A DNA stretch of 64,000 nucleotides from Aquanectria penicillioides (Eukaryota > Ascomycota > Sordariomycetes > Hypocreales > Nectriaceae). The stretch is from contig PYIU01000007.1 of assembly GCA_003415625.1 (NCBI GenBank), positions 1,116,001 to 1,180,000 of the forward strand. The letters run 5' to 3'. Both the position numbers and the translations under genes were made by a program. Position 1 is the first letter of the stretch. Each line of letters opens with the position of its first letter. Below, one piece after another: positions 1 through 11,700 of the stretch. Under the pieces are notes generated by a model. It ran no database searches and was not told the DNA's origin. It saw nothing but the letters and a program-made list of their open reading frames with translations.

Positions 1-3000
1 ATGGGAACAGAAATCAATTACCATGAATTTAGGAGATTGAGAGAGTTGTAACTCCATTCTTCCGATGAACCAGACATACCAGTGAAGTCAGCATTTCTTG
101 GGGTACACAATAAGAAACCCGAGGCGACATCACAGACCGCTTGCGGCTGGTGTGAGACGAAAGATCAGGTTTTTCCACAGCACAATCCATGCTTGGTCAA
201 CTTCCACACGCTTGACTCACATTATTGATATTCTGAAGAAGGCTCAAGCGCCTGAATGCGATTCCTCCAACGCCCCTTCTGATTCCATGGGAAAGCTATC
301 GTCGGAAATCGAGCCCTTTGGTTGACGAGCAGCGGCGATAGAGCATCCTTCGCCGGTCCTAGTAGCAATTTACTCCAGGTCGATGCCACGTAAATCACGA
401 CTGGTACTTGAGACCTAATAGCGACCTCAGTCTTGATACGACACGGTTGTCCACTGTGAAATATCTCGGCAATATTCAGGATTTCAAGGTTCGGTTGGAT
501 TGATGTATGCTTCACTACCCGCTAGCAGGTTCCGTAGCATTTAGTATTTGCCGCTTGCAACTCGAGATTTCAGTTAAAATGCTACGCGCTTCATCGCCTG
601 CTTGCAGGTTCCGAAGCACCAGGAATCTGTTGCTTTTGACCCCGGAAGCCTACAGAAAATCCAAATTGCCATAATGTTACGATTGCAACATCGCCTTGAA
701 CCGAACCCGACCGAAGGAAGGGTTGTAAGAAGGGTTGTCGGGGATAGAAATGAACTAAGAACTCGTTTTAGTCGCTACGTAGACAAGTAGAAAAGAGGGT
801 TTACAGCTGGGAGACAGCTGATGCCAATGGGTAGCTAAGGGAAGAGGAGAGGAATGGAACCGAGAGCTCAATTTAGCTACTGTATAGGTAGGTAGGTAGG
901 GAAGGGTGTTTATAGAGGAGAGCCATTTGACGCCAACGGGTCAAGGCGCCGAAGGTTACTAGGTATCCAGTCAAACCTAACCAAGCCGAAAGTTGTGAAG
1001 TAAGCTAGGTGAAGAGAATAGAAATTGAACTGGGGAACTTACTTTCGCCAATAGCAATGTTGGTCGAGAGGAACACCCACGACTACAAGGCAATTGACAC
1101 TCACAAGTCACGCCACCGAAGCTCACATGCAGAGGGCCTTGGGTATCCCAGCAACGTTGCTAAAGAAGAGTTCGAGGGGAACAGGAAAGAAATGAAAGTG
1201 AAAATCCACTTTCGCCAATCAGCAGCTAGAGAGAGACAGGAGTTGACAGGCAGGTCACGGCGTCGAAGGCCAGATGCGGAGGCGTTGGTTGCCCTCGCAA
1301 CATTGTTGAAAAAGACGAAAGCCGAGAGAGGTGACGAGGTCTACAGCAGGAGACGCCACGGCGCCGAGGAAGATGGAGGGATATGTTAGTCGGAAGTGGG
1401 CGGAAGCAGAGACGTGTCCCTCGGAGCAGCTAGCAGTAATGCGTCCTGGAGAGCAGCTGATCAGTTAGTCCAAGACCCAGAATAGCATAGTCAATCACGG
1501 ACCTCAAGTGTTTTAATTAAAAGCACGAACCTATGCGAGTGAGAGTCTAGCGGCGTCGGTGATTCGGGGGTGGAAGCAATGGCCATGCCAAAATCATTGC
1601 GTCAACGAGATCGCGACAATTAGAAACTTTACTCGGCAGTCGTTTGCAGCGTGGTGATCGGCTAAGCATGGAGGCCACGGGGGTTGCAACTCACTGTCAA
1701 AAAAACGAGTGATAAGTTAAGTTTCCGGGAGATGAACTCGCCTCAGTAGGTATGTCCTTCCATTCCCCAGGAAGCTGCCCAGCAGAACTTGATATCGGAG
1801 CCTCGTTCTGTGCGGGGCGTGAAAAGGCCATGAGCAATGTTCTCACACGAACGCTCTTAGAGACTGGCCAAGAAGTTCCTGGACTTTTCTACATCATCTC
1901 ATTCCTGAAAGGATTCTCCCGAGGGAACTTGGAGTTTGTGACTGACACCGACTCTGTGCCAGACGATGATGGCGGTGCCGCTCTCGGCGATGCTTGGGGG
2001 GAGGTTTCGGAGAGGTCGAAGACAGTGCTGCTGCGTAGAGCATGAACATTGTTGTCTCGCGGCATCAAGTGTTTTGTTGGAGGTACTGATAGTTTCACAT
2101 TGTAATTGGTTTGCTACTCGTCGTAAGCCGCCAAGCTTAGCCCTCATACCAAGACCTTGGTTAAGGCTTGATTGGAAAGTTCGATGAGGACGACAATGCC
2201 TATGGCAGGATTTCGGGTGTGCAAGGGGAAAGACTGATTGGATGTTCTCGACATGTGTCTATGATGGCTTTCTATTAGACGACCGTGTTGGTTGGAATTT
2301 TGGAGATCTCTGCTGATCGCCACCACGGACTCTCGTCCATTTCGCCCCATGAGGTCTGAGGTTTCTCTGTTACGCGAACCTAATTCCATATTCTGATGAC
2401 ATTAGCCTTGCTACTCATTTATGAGTCCGTGTTTAGTCCAGCAGTTGTGGTGTTCTCCACCGTTGACATAGGGGTGGCACCAAGAGTACTACCAACCACA
2501 AGCTCCACCGGTGTGCCAGAAAAATTATGCTCTGTGCCGTCAGGTTTCTAGAGATGGCGCCGATGTGATCAACTCGAACGCAGACCTTATCTATTTTGAT
2601 TGATGAAAATACCAACGCCCTGCAGTACAACGAGGCCTCTGAAGAGTATGTATCCAAGGGAGGTCAATTCGAAGAGAGAATGATGGTTGTGATGGCTGCA
2701 AAGATGAGGATGGCGAGGGTGGCAACCACATGGTGGCATAGTTCGTGTCATGGGTTTGGCAAAGGACATGGAGTGCTGTATTGGTTGACACACTTATCAG
2801 CACTACGGAAAAGGGTACCAAGCAGAAGATAAGAGCCACACGAAGGATCAATGCAAAGACGAGAGATCCGACCAATGCGACCCAGGCTGAGGCCGTGATC
2901 GGCGAGATCACGGCCAGACCACGAAACCAGAGAGGCACCCCGAGCGTAGCAACTCTTCGAAGCGATGCTGGCAGCCAGAAAGGAAGAGGAGAGCCAGATG

Positions 3001-3713
3001 TTGCCACGATGATCACTGTCGCTCACGCCGAAACAGAGATGGGTCGGATAGTAGAAGAATGCTTCGGCGCGCCCCATTCATTTGGAATACGCCCCTGTCT
3101 TGACGATTGAGCAGTCAACAGGAAATAGATGATTGCGATGATTTTGTCAAATCATGGAATCACATGTTGCTTCTATTCGTTGTAACAGAGCACGATAAGA
3201 ATGTGTGCTTCTCATGATTTTGTCCAGGCAAGCGACCAGTAGTGATGTACAATCGCCAGCATACCGTAGGAACCAGGTAATCTCAACAACTAGGACAGGA
3301 GATGCCTTCATATGTACATCAAACGCCCAGTAGCCATCTGGTACAAGAATGTAAAGGCGCACGACATATGCCTAGTAGACGCCAGACATCCATCCGGCAT
3401 AAGGAAAGGGTTACGGGTCCCGCGCCTAGCTCTATTGAGTCCGAAATCCTGCCCTCTGCCCGTCTGCCGAAAAGGTATGTTCTTTTCTGTGATCCCAGGC
3501 CAAGGACAACAAGACGGAGCCGTCGAACAAGCCTGCTGCAAAACATTTCGAGCAGGGCTACCGCAGGTATCTAGCACCTAGGACATAAGGCATCAACGGT
3601 CAAAGTCCAAATTGCGTCGGGGCCAGGAGAACATTTTGGTTGTCTTGTGAAAGGAACCGATATGCGATCGAATGCCCCTCTTTAGATACCTGCTGGATGG
3701 TTTGATGTGGATG
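1..3713. other. Gene-poor stretch, no intact gene recognised
   Basis: No reading frame here looks like a conserved protein. The minus strand between about 2430 and 3080 has hydrophobic stretches in more than one frame, which could be debris of a membrane-protein gene, but I cannot name a family. A short direct repeat (AGGTTCCG core at 526 and 607) and a hairpin-like pair (GTAGCATTT near 533 and its complement near 577) lie in the first 650 bases. A GGTA/TAGG microsatellite lies near 888-900. Confidence 0.4.
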
Positions 3714-3800
3714 TGTCACGCGTAGACCACTATGCCATACTAGCAAAAGTGTAAGGTACCCTACAACAGGTACTGTATACAAGTGGTCTATATCTCTCGC
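3714..3800 (-). repeat. Dispersed repeat, copy 1 (inverted relative to copy 2 at about 6487-6566)
   Basis: The reverse complement of this segment aligns with 6487-6566. The best block is about 32 bases around GTAGGGTACCTTACACTTTT (3738-3766 here), nearly identical in both, with weaker similarity on both sides (a TATAG block outward, a GTGAC block on the other side). The copies lie on opposite strands about 2.7 kb apart and enclose both tRNA-Asn genes. I see no reading frame in it. It is probably part of a degenerate transposon or an inverted duplication. Confidence 0.65.
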
Positions 3801-4002
3801 GACAGGATGGATATCGAAAGGCCTGTGCATCGGATATTATTCCAACCTATCCACAAATCTGGGCACTCAATTAAAAAAAACCAAAGGCTGAAAAACGGTT
3901 GGTAGGCCTGTAGAAAGAAGCGCTTGAAAAGCCCTAGGAACCATGTCCTGAACATCTTGTTCAAAAAGGTGCAAGCAAACACAACAAAAAAGAGGATCTT
4001 TA

Positions 4003-4086
4003 CTCCCCGAGATGGGCTCGAACCATCAACCTCCTGATGTCTTTAGAATAACAGTCAGACGCGCTAGCCAATTGCGCCATCGGGGA
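4003..4086 (-). tRNA. tRNA-Asn(GTT) with a 10-nt intron
   Basis: The minus strand folds into a full cloverleaf. The acceptor TCCCCGA pairs with TCGGGGA, and the D arm GCGC/GCGC encloses AATTGGCTA. The anticodon stem TCTGA/TCAGG (one wobble pair) carries anticodon GTT at 4052-4050, and the T arm GATGG/CCATC holds loop TTCGAGC. An intron of about 10 nt (4039-4048) sits one base 3' of the anticodon, the usual eukaryotic position. The discriminator is G. The D and anticodon arms resemble eukaryotic tRNA-Asn. A second Asn gene lies at 6145-6224 on the other strand. Confidence 0.9.
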
Positions 4087-5284
4087 TATGATCCTTGTTT
4101 TTTCGTTGTGTGTCATTCGTTTGAAAACGTTAATGAAGGGATCCGTGTGGGGGTTGAGTAGGTCACTTGGAGACGTGGCCCTCGCTCCACAAATCCACTA
4201 AATGCCTCGTCAGTGACCGCCACGATTTCCAGCCTCCATTCCATCAACCCAGCTGCGCGCCGGCTTAACATCGGAAAGGAAATGGTTCAATCTCGGCTGA
4301 ACTCATGACTGGAAGGCGGTGAACATTGGCAGAGCAAGTGATTTGATTTCATTGGTGTGACGGCTAGTCAATGCTGATTGACGGGGAAAGGGCGAGGCCG
4401 GGCCATGCTAAACCGTGCCCCATCCTTGTAACTACGAGATTCCAGCATAACCGTGCTGTCGTATCTTTCGTCGAAGATGTGGTCGGAGCCTTGCTAGACA
4501 TCTGACTTCTGCAAGTGGCTCCCAGCTCTGATGAGTCGTGATGTCATCCAGAAGGTCTGATGTGTTGCACTGCTAGTTAGACTACCTAGTTGCGTACCTA
4601 TATAACTCACAAGTAATTCCAATGCTCTATTCTACTTCTGGACTTTGTCTAGACTCCACATAGTTACCAGGCACACATCCCGACAACGTGCCCACTCGTT
4701 GTCAAAAGCCAACGCTCCATAAACCATAAGTATTGCAATGCTCTATCCGCTTCTAGACTTTGTCTAGGCTCCCTCTGACAGACATATACTCCCCAGAACT
4801 TGCACCCCTTGCTCCCTGAAGGTTGACATTCCTACACGTAATAGATAGCTCGTAGTTAACTCGCCGTCAATGCCATCAAGCGCTCTACCAAAGCCTCCGA
4901 TAAGCAAGCCACGCTCGTTCCCATTGCGAATGTCATGCCCACGATGTTAAACCTGCGATATATCTCTCTATGACTGACGTCTCGCTCTACGACGATTGAT
5001 CTTCACAAGCTTTGCAGGAGTACTGGGCCTTTGTACTGAAGCAAAGCCGGAATTGAGAGGACAGGAATAAATGTTTTTCAAACCTTTTCATAATATCTCG
5101 ACCATTAAATAAGAAAATAATCTAGATTGGGTTCTTGCAACATTATCGTTCCGGCAATGCTTTGTGAAGCCTCTGGGTTTTCTTGTGCATGTGATTTGCC
5201 GGGGGTCAGGGATACCTACTCAGGCTCGCCAAGTTCCCTCCGACTTCAAAGCCCATTCGAGAGCTGCAGGGGAATGAAGGGAAA
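4087..5284. other. Intergenic, no gene recognised; contains a 49-bp direct repeat
   Basis: No coding segment is supported. The notable content is the imperfect direct repeat at 4611-4659 and 4728-4776, listed separately. An AT-rich patch lies at about 5070-5125. Confidence 0.5.
4611..4776. repeat. Two-copy imperfect direct repeat, period 117 bp
   Basis: Copy 1 (4611-4659) and copy 2 (4728-4776) share AAGTA, AATGCTCTAT, and a GACTTTGTCTAG core followed by CTCC, with about nine mismatches in 49 positions. Each core can form a small hairpin (CTAGAC-TTT-GTCTAG in copy 2). The flanks do not match, so the duplicated unit is short. No function is visible. Confidence 0.7.
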
Positions 5285-5305
5285 TCCCCCGAGATGGGCT
5301 CGAAC
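5285..5305 (-). pseudogene. tRNA-Asn 3' fragment
   Basis: The reverse complement reproduces the T loop, the T-stem 3' strand and the acceptor 3' strand of the tRNA-Asn at 4003-4086 (GTTCGAGCCCATCTC then GGGG), with one extra base in the acceptor. No D arm or anticodon arm follows, so it cannot be a functional tRNA. It looks like a tRNA-derived fragment, for example left by a retroelement or a partial duplication. Confidence 0.6.
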
Positions 5306-5542
5306 AAAGTCAAAGCTCAGGTCATCCCCCGGCTCCCTGCCTTTTTCTTCTTTTATTTTATGTTATTGTTTTTCAAATTTTTTTCTTACGCCATACGCTG
5401 TCCGAGTCCGACCATGGGCGCTACATGGTATTGGGCGTGGCACGGCGGCAGCGACGGGGCACGGCCGGGGTTGAAGCAGTGGAGACTGTCTCCCTCCCAC
5501 AGCGACACTCCCTAGCTCTGCTAGGACTACTATGTGCCAAAT

Positions 5543-5582
5543 GACTATCAGAAGGTTGGTAATTCGAACCCACCAAGGGGAG
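5543..5582 (+). pseudogene. Degenerate tRNA-Asn 3' half
   Basis: This matches the 3' half of the tRNA-Asn at 6145-6224, from the end of its intron through the acceptor. It has six or seven differences in 40 bases, nearly all G in the intact gene changed to A here (for example GTGGTTCG to GTAATTCG). The T stem no longer pairs well, and I cannot recognise a 5' half upstream. The G-to-A bias fits RIP-type mutation (inference). Confidence 0.6.
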
Positions 5583-6144
5583 ATACGTTACTCGTTGTAA
5601 CATTCCCAGTCTCTCAGGCAGAGACTATCCCGTTTGCCATCCAGCCTCCTCCATGAGGCGGCCATGCTCCATATCAACTTACGATACTACCAGCTGTGCG
5701 GAAATGTTGATGGGATCGCCTGATTTGGTTGGGGACTAGCCTTCTCCTTTTTGTTTTTCAGTGTTGTGTCTGTGAGCGCACTGCCAAGGACACGTCTGCC
5801 AAAGAGGGAAATTCTTCGTAAAACTCTGACTCTAGGAAGCTGGCTTCCAAGTCCTAGGGGCAAGTTGACTTTTTGGGCCTTGCACTGGGTGATTGGAAGA
5901 AGTAATCATGGACACGTTTGGAGACATGATTGTCGGCGCGCCATCTCTTGCTCAGTGACAAGAATGTCCATTGATCCTCACGCACGAAAAACATCCTCGT
6001 TCAACATGGTGTTTCTTGTTGCCATCACATGCATTGCTCAGTAATCAAACCCATAAGACTCCCCTCATCGGGGGACGCCCTTGACCTCGTACGCAGAATA
6101 GAAATAGATACCTCAATTCTGGGGCGAAAAATCGGCCAATAGAA

Positions 6145-6224
6145 TCCCCTATGGCGCAATCGGTAGCGCGTCTGACTGTTAAAAGACTATCAGGAGGTTG
6201 GTGGTTCGAGCCCACCTGGGGGAG
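6145..6224 (+). tRNA. tRNA-Asn(GTT) with a 7-nt intron
   Basis: A complete cloverleaf: acceptor TCCCCTA/TGGGGGA (one T-G pair), D arm GCGC/GCGC around AATCGGTA, anticodon stem TCTGA/TCAGG, anticodon GTT at 6178-6180, T arm GGTGG/CCACC with loop TTCGAGC, and discriminator G at 6224. A 7-nt intron occupies 6182-6188. It is a diverged isodecoder of the minus-strand gene at 4003-4086, differing mainly in the intron, D loop, T stem and acceptor base pair 6. Confidence 0.92.
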
Positions 6225-7060
6225 ACGATTCTATCTTTTTGCCGCATCCTCCTCCCTTGTGCTTGAGAGTGGTGCTGGGTCGCATCTTGGTTGGGACCTG
6301 GATTGCATCAAAAAGTGGACCTAGTGAGTATCCCTGATGGGCCCATATTAAAGTCTCAATGGGGAAATGGCCCACATATTACTGAAAGAAGCAATTTTGC
6401 AACCCCACCATTAGCGTCGAGCATTCGAGAATGAACAGAAACACTCAAGAAGTGAATTTCATAAACTGCATGCAACATATGGCAGAGAATATAGCCTGTT
6501 TGTACCCAGTACATGTTGTAGGGTACCTTACACTTTTGCTAACTGAGCAGTGGTATTTTCTGTGTGACACCAAATAAGTCCTGGAGATGCACGTCATACG
6601 CAAAGTGGGCGCACAGAGGAGCTTTCATTCAGTCTTCTTTATTAAAAGCAATCATGGTATGTCAGCGCTCTGTGACGAATGCCATGTGCTTCGACGGAGT
6701 ACTAGGGCAACTAATTGCTTACCAACTAGACAGAGTCGAATTGACCAAACCATTGAAGTCTAGTCATCTTCAATACTCTTAGCAGCTTGAACTCATTTTG
6801 ACTCCAACGTTTCAACAAAGCTAAGTAGCAGATTTTAGAAAATTCAAAATTGGCAATTTTAGCTGCACAGTATAATGAGGCGCTCGCTTGATGCTCGCTT
6901 ATTATATACGTTATTGCTATAAGGCTTTATTTTATTATTTATATGCTAAAATATAGAAAAGATGCATTTATCTGTAATGGAGCAAAATAAGACTGCATAA
7001 AAGGGCTGAGAATATTGCGCGTTGTAAGCTTTAAGGAGATAAGACTCCAGCCTAGATTGC
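6225..7060. other. Intergenic; repeat copy 2 and an AT-rich island
   Basis: Bases 6487-6566 are the second, inverted copy of the repeat at 3714-3800 (GGGTACCTTACACTTTTGCT core at 6513-6532). Bases 6830-6965 are strongly AT-rich and TA-rich, as in RIP-affected fungal DNA. No gene is supported. Confidence 0.5.
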
Positions 7061-7067
7061 GGAGGCT

Positions 7068-7307
7068 TTGCAAAGGGCCAGGAAAGATGTGATCGCAAAC
7101 CACGAGTGCCAGCACGAGAGCTGGAACTACATTCACGTTGAGGGAGGTATCTGCAATCAATGCCATCAGTCAATGCCCAGGTGCTCAGGTTTTGGACATT
7201 GCCTAGCACGAATAACCCCGCATCGGGCCCACAAAGACATATCAAGCTACTGGCACTTTCTCGCACAACGAAGTAAGTTGGTGTTGAGAAGCAATTCGAT
7301 TAGTTAA
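7068..7307 (+). pseudogene. Possible remnant of a Cys/His-rich (zinc-binding-like) protein
   Basis: One frame reads a spaced pattern ECQHESW, then GGICNQCHQSMP, then a C about 10 residues on. It resembles the small Cys/His modules (C-x-H ... W ... G-x-C-x2-C ... P) found in many uncharacterised fungal proteins. The frame then loses the expected further Cys pairs and ends. There is no start context, no recognisable partner exon, and the neighbourhood is degenerate. If real, this is a decayed exon and not a working gene. Confidence 0.3.
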
Positions 7308-8089
7308 CATAGTTCCAGGTTTGATCGACTGTAATTGGGATGATTCTAATTACTGTGCTGGCAAAAGCCAAAAGTCCAAACGAGAGAATTGAATCTATTG
7401 AAGCCTATCGCCAGAAGTTTCCAAAAACGCTGAAGCTGTTTCAACGAAGCAGCCCCCCCTAAGAATATTCTGCGTCGTAGTCTAGTATGAATCCAATCTT
7501 AGCAGAGAATGTGCCCCATGGCTTCATTGCAATCGGACCGGGTCGACGACTTTCCAATGTCTGTGAAGGTTCGCGCGGGATCTATGAGATGTTGGCTCAG
7601 GAGACCATTGACCGTCCCCCATGACTCGACCCTTCCTAAATCTCATCTCGCGTTCGAGACTGACTGTCGTCGCATAGTTGTTCGGCATTTTTGCGGTTTG
7701 ATAGAGTATGACAAAATAATTGGAGGCGCGATGAGAAAGAAATTGGGGGCACAATGTGAGAGATGGTGATGCAGACAGAAAGCAACGCGCTTCCAACCCA
7801 CGATCAAATAGCAGGTAAATAATAGCCACGTGTGCAGGAAATGGGAAGGGCTCACATCCTTACTCAAGTTAATTTCAGGTTGGGCCAATCGCAATCTCAA
7901 TGTGATCCCGCAGCAATGGACTGGTTATCTCAATCATGTATTTGGGAAGGGTCAGGTAACAAGAGGGTAATAGTCTCCTTAGCTGCACTATCGGAATTGA
8001 GGGTCGAAATTAGAGAGATCAAAAGTGGTAGAAGTGGGCTGACTGATAACCCCGAACACCCAAGACCTGCCTCAGAACGAACTCGTAAT

Positions 8090-8740
8090 CTAGCTTGGTA
8101 GCACTGATTGGCGTACCAGCAATGTCGAGTCTCCATTCCGACGCAAGCACCTTGCCGCCAGCCAATTGCGTATCTCTGGAAGGACAGAAATACTTATTTT
8201 GGAGTCATAGAAGGACTTGTCTGATGGGTGCGTCCGAAGACGTGAGAGCGGTGGGGGCATTACGTTTAGCCCAATACTCGCAAGCAGACTAGATGAAATG
8301 TCGAAAAACTCGGCCAAAACAGTTGCTGGAAGGGACATGAAGGCATCGCAAAAGCTCATTTAAGAACATTGGAAATGACCTTCCTCCAGTCAGCGGAGGT
8401 GGTAGTCTATGGCAGAGTCCAAAGTCTCAAAAAGTTTGAGCTTCTGTGTCCGTTCCCCCTGCAGCGGATATGGTAGTGAAGAGTTGAACTCTTTCTGATG
8501 CGAATAGCTTGAGCATGGTCTTTCACGAGTCGTCTCTCGATGTTGGCAGACTGACCGACGTAGGGCCTGAAATAATCCTTGTTTCTGTCATCAGTGATGT
8601 AACTCATGTAGCCTGTGTAGCGTGCCCATGGGGTTGCCTATTTTTTACGGATTTCATCAAAGACGCTGGCTAGATAGGAAATTACGATGGGAACTGGCTG
8701 GGTGACATGGATAAAAAACAGATCGAGAATACAGTTGGAA
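8090..8740 (-). pseudogene. Broken GIY-YIG-domain gene
   Basis: The minus strand contains a GIY-YIG nuclease-like module. It reads GYMSYITDD, then a spaced FRPYVGQSANIERRL, a KDH, then TLHYHI and NFLRLWTLP, the layout of the fungal GIY-YIG family. Upstream in the same frame is PVPIVISYLASVFDEIRKK. The frame is cut by an in-frame TAG directly before ATPWARYTGY and another directly after RLWTLP. One frameshift near 8360 is needed to reach the next conserved-looking segment (MSFCDAFMSLPATVL ... SIGLNV). Both stops could be glutamine codons changed by C-to-T. GIY-YIG proteins cut DNA in repair or as mobile endonucleases; the role of this ancestor is unknown. No alternative splicing I tried removes both stops. 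Confidence 0.65.
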
Positions 8741-8760
8741 TATTGATCAATCATCAATTG

Positions 8761-11700
8761 CTCTTAGCAGCGCTCAATTTATCTTTGGCTTTCATTATTT
8801 TGTCGACTGGCAGAGATTTCTTGCTGGGTCGGGGTAGGGGAATTGACATCAAGTTTTTCTCGTCATCCTGGGAGCTACACCAAACCACCTCTCACATTGG
8901 TCTTAATAATGGAAACTGAAATCTCCCTCACAAGGTCGCCGAGAGACGGGAAATAAACAGCAATCTCGGTTTTTCAGCGTGATCCTACAACCTATTGCGG
9001 TCTAAGCTTGACTCCTCGCCAGCAAGTGCGCATGAGATGAGGGCGTACAAAATTAGACAAATAAATAAATAAAAATAACCTAAAATATGAGCAAAATAAG
9101 AAATAAGTAAAAGATCATTTATGCTTCACTAAAAATTCCCATCATAGGTATCCTTATTTTGGTGAATTGATTGTGCTGGAGATGCGACATTAGAGTTATC
9201 GTTGCAATTTTCATGGACCAGAGATGCACCAGCGCCGACATTCCACGCCCTCGCTCCATAATTGAGATTGTGCGAGGATCCATGGAAAATACAATGAAAT
9301 GAAAATTCGACTTGGGGTTTGGGACGCAGATGCCTTCCTGTTTCCCTGCTTTCTGGGCCTCGACTCGCAGCAATTTATTTCCTGACCCAAAGTGACAACA
9401 CCGCACGACGGAGATATACTCACAAGACCTCATTAACTTGACTGAATGAATAAAAAAAAAACGCAATATCACAACTCCATGAATACAAGACACTGCAACT
9501 TCCTAGGGTGTGGCTTTGTGTTGGGAAAATGGAAAAACTACACCGCCATGCAACAAACACCCATCACCTCCGCTCGGGATGGCCTAGGAAGCTCAGCAAA
9601 CTAGGATTAGAGAGATGATGCATATATATTAGCATGAATATCCTGGAACTTATTGGCCCTATCATGAACCAGAGCTGCATCGTGCCATCTTGCCCCCGCG
9701 AGCCCAGACCGTCCCGGTAAATGTCGTGGCAACCGGCACTGCCCCAACAGGGCGTCAGGCCACAAGACGGAAGCCCTCTCGAGGGATTGTGAGGCCTGCA
9801 CACCATGATTATATGCGACCAACAGGCACCTTTTCGTGGCTATGTAATGGGAAGCGAAAATCATAGGCCGGAGAAAGGGTGGCAGTGGGCTCGGCAATGA
9901 CATCAGCTAAGCTCTAAGTTGCCCCGCAAGGAACTCTGCTAATGTGATCGCTCCTCCCGAAGGTTTTTCTTATTCCCTTTGGTCAATGATGGGCGGAATA
10001 CGGATTTTCCATCTTCGGTCAATACTGGAGATCAGCACCAGCCTCCATAGTCGGGCCCGGCCCCGGGGCAGAGTCGAGGCAACGGTCAAGGTGGGGCCGC
10101 AGGATTCGGGGCCGGGACCAGGAGCGATGAGGCATTCTCAGTGCTCTGGGGCAACCAATTTACCTGCGGCGGTGGCGGAGCGTGTCATCCCAGGAGCAAT
10201 CGTCCTGGGGCCAGAACAGACACACAGCCTTTTGATCGACGAGCCTTTGGGCTCGCCTGGTGAACAAGGTTATTGGTTGATGAAACTAATTGATGAGCAG
10301 TCCCACACCCGTGCGGCGTGGTTGCGATCAACGTCATAGCCATTGGCACAAGGGGACGGCGAATGGATGGGCACAGATTTGACCCGACTGGGCACGCTGC
10401 AGCGCCACGATGCAAATGCCCTGGGCTCGAGAAGCCTTCTAGAATTGGGATCCGGGAACCAGATCCCCATAGGAGCTTCAGCTGATGGCAAAACTCACGC
10501 TGTCGGGTTGCCCTTGTACCGGTGGTTTCCACATCTACCTAGATCGGCAGAGAGTTGAAAAACACTTGCCAAGCCGGGGGAATCTTGGCCGACGGGGATA
10601 AAGGGCAATTGGGTTGGCTAGTTGGGGCGGTGCACATGTCACGTTCTGGCCGGTCCGCAAATGCTGTCGGCGAACGAGGTCATGATTTGACGCATTGGGC
10701 AACTATAGTTGAGTTTGGCACACCACCTCATCATCATTAGTGCTTCTGATTGCAAATTCTCTCAATACCAGGGCGAGGGTATACTGCGCGTTTTCTCTCC
10801 GTGGTTCGAGGTTTGGTTCGAGACTGGAGCCTAGTGGGTTGCTATGATGCATTGGCGGGTTGAAAAATCGGACCAACAGACAGCCATCACCACCACCACG
10901 ACATCTGTGATTTGTCACTGGGCCGCCTGGGGAATGCCATCTCGGCTGGCATTTTGATAGTCGATGCTGCTGGGGATTTACGACTGGGATAATGAAGAGC
11001 GAAGGGGGTGTTCCAGCATCGCAGGGGCCAGGCCGATCTTGGGAAACGGAAAACAATTGGGTTTACATGTGGCTACTAGTGTGTGAGCGAGGAATGAAAT
11101 TGGATGACGGGATAATTCGCAGGGCAATGCAAGGTACTCCGACATAGCATACAAGCCAACAAAAGTGGGTTATCATGAGAGCGCCATCTAGAGGACGAAG
11201 CACAGCTTGGTGGGATCGGCGGCCAACCACGTGAGCTCGCGAAATGAGAAGGCACTTGGCAAAGGCCGGAGCTCGAGAAAAGGTAGAGATGAAGAGGAGC
11301 CGATTCTGATACATGGGGGCCATTGTGTGAGACGGAAAGGTCGGGGTGCGATGAGAGCCCCGTTGTCGCATTCATCGTATTGTAACGCGATACGTCTCGC
11401 AAAGGGAACCCAAAAAAGCCACCACGTCTGATAGCGCATCCGCCAAGGGACTGGGCAGCGAGGATCGCAAATCCAGAGCCGCGGGTGCCAGGTAAGGTGA
11501 CTTTGGTCTCTTTGCAAACAGGCCGCAGCCGAGCAGCCGTGCGAGCCGTGTAACCGTGTAACTTGTCCAGACAGAGGGACGCCACCCCCCCCGCACCATG
11601 GCCTGCACTACGGTAGGGTTTTGTCACAGCGAGCCAATGGCCGCGGGCAGACAACGGAACTGAGCAAAGCCGCAGCAGCAGGAGGAACGGATCGCTACGA

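Noticed and set aside
7524..7829. Minus-strand frame downstream of the GIY-YIG remnant considered as its continuation
   Set aside because: Some stretches look protein-like, but I cannot link them to the remnant or to any family, so no extension was claimed.
9607..9903. Minus-strand frame with KRCLL resembling GINS subunit Psf1
   Set aside because: Only five residues match the Psf1 motif; the remainder and the overall layout do not fit, and no flanking exon was found.
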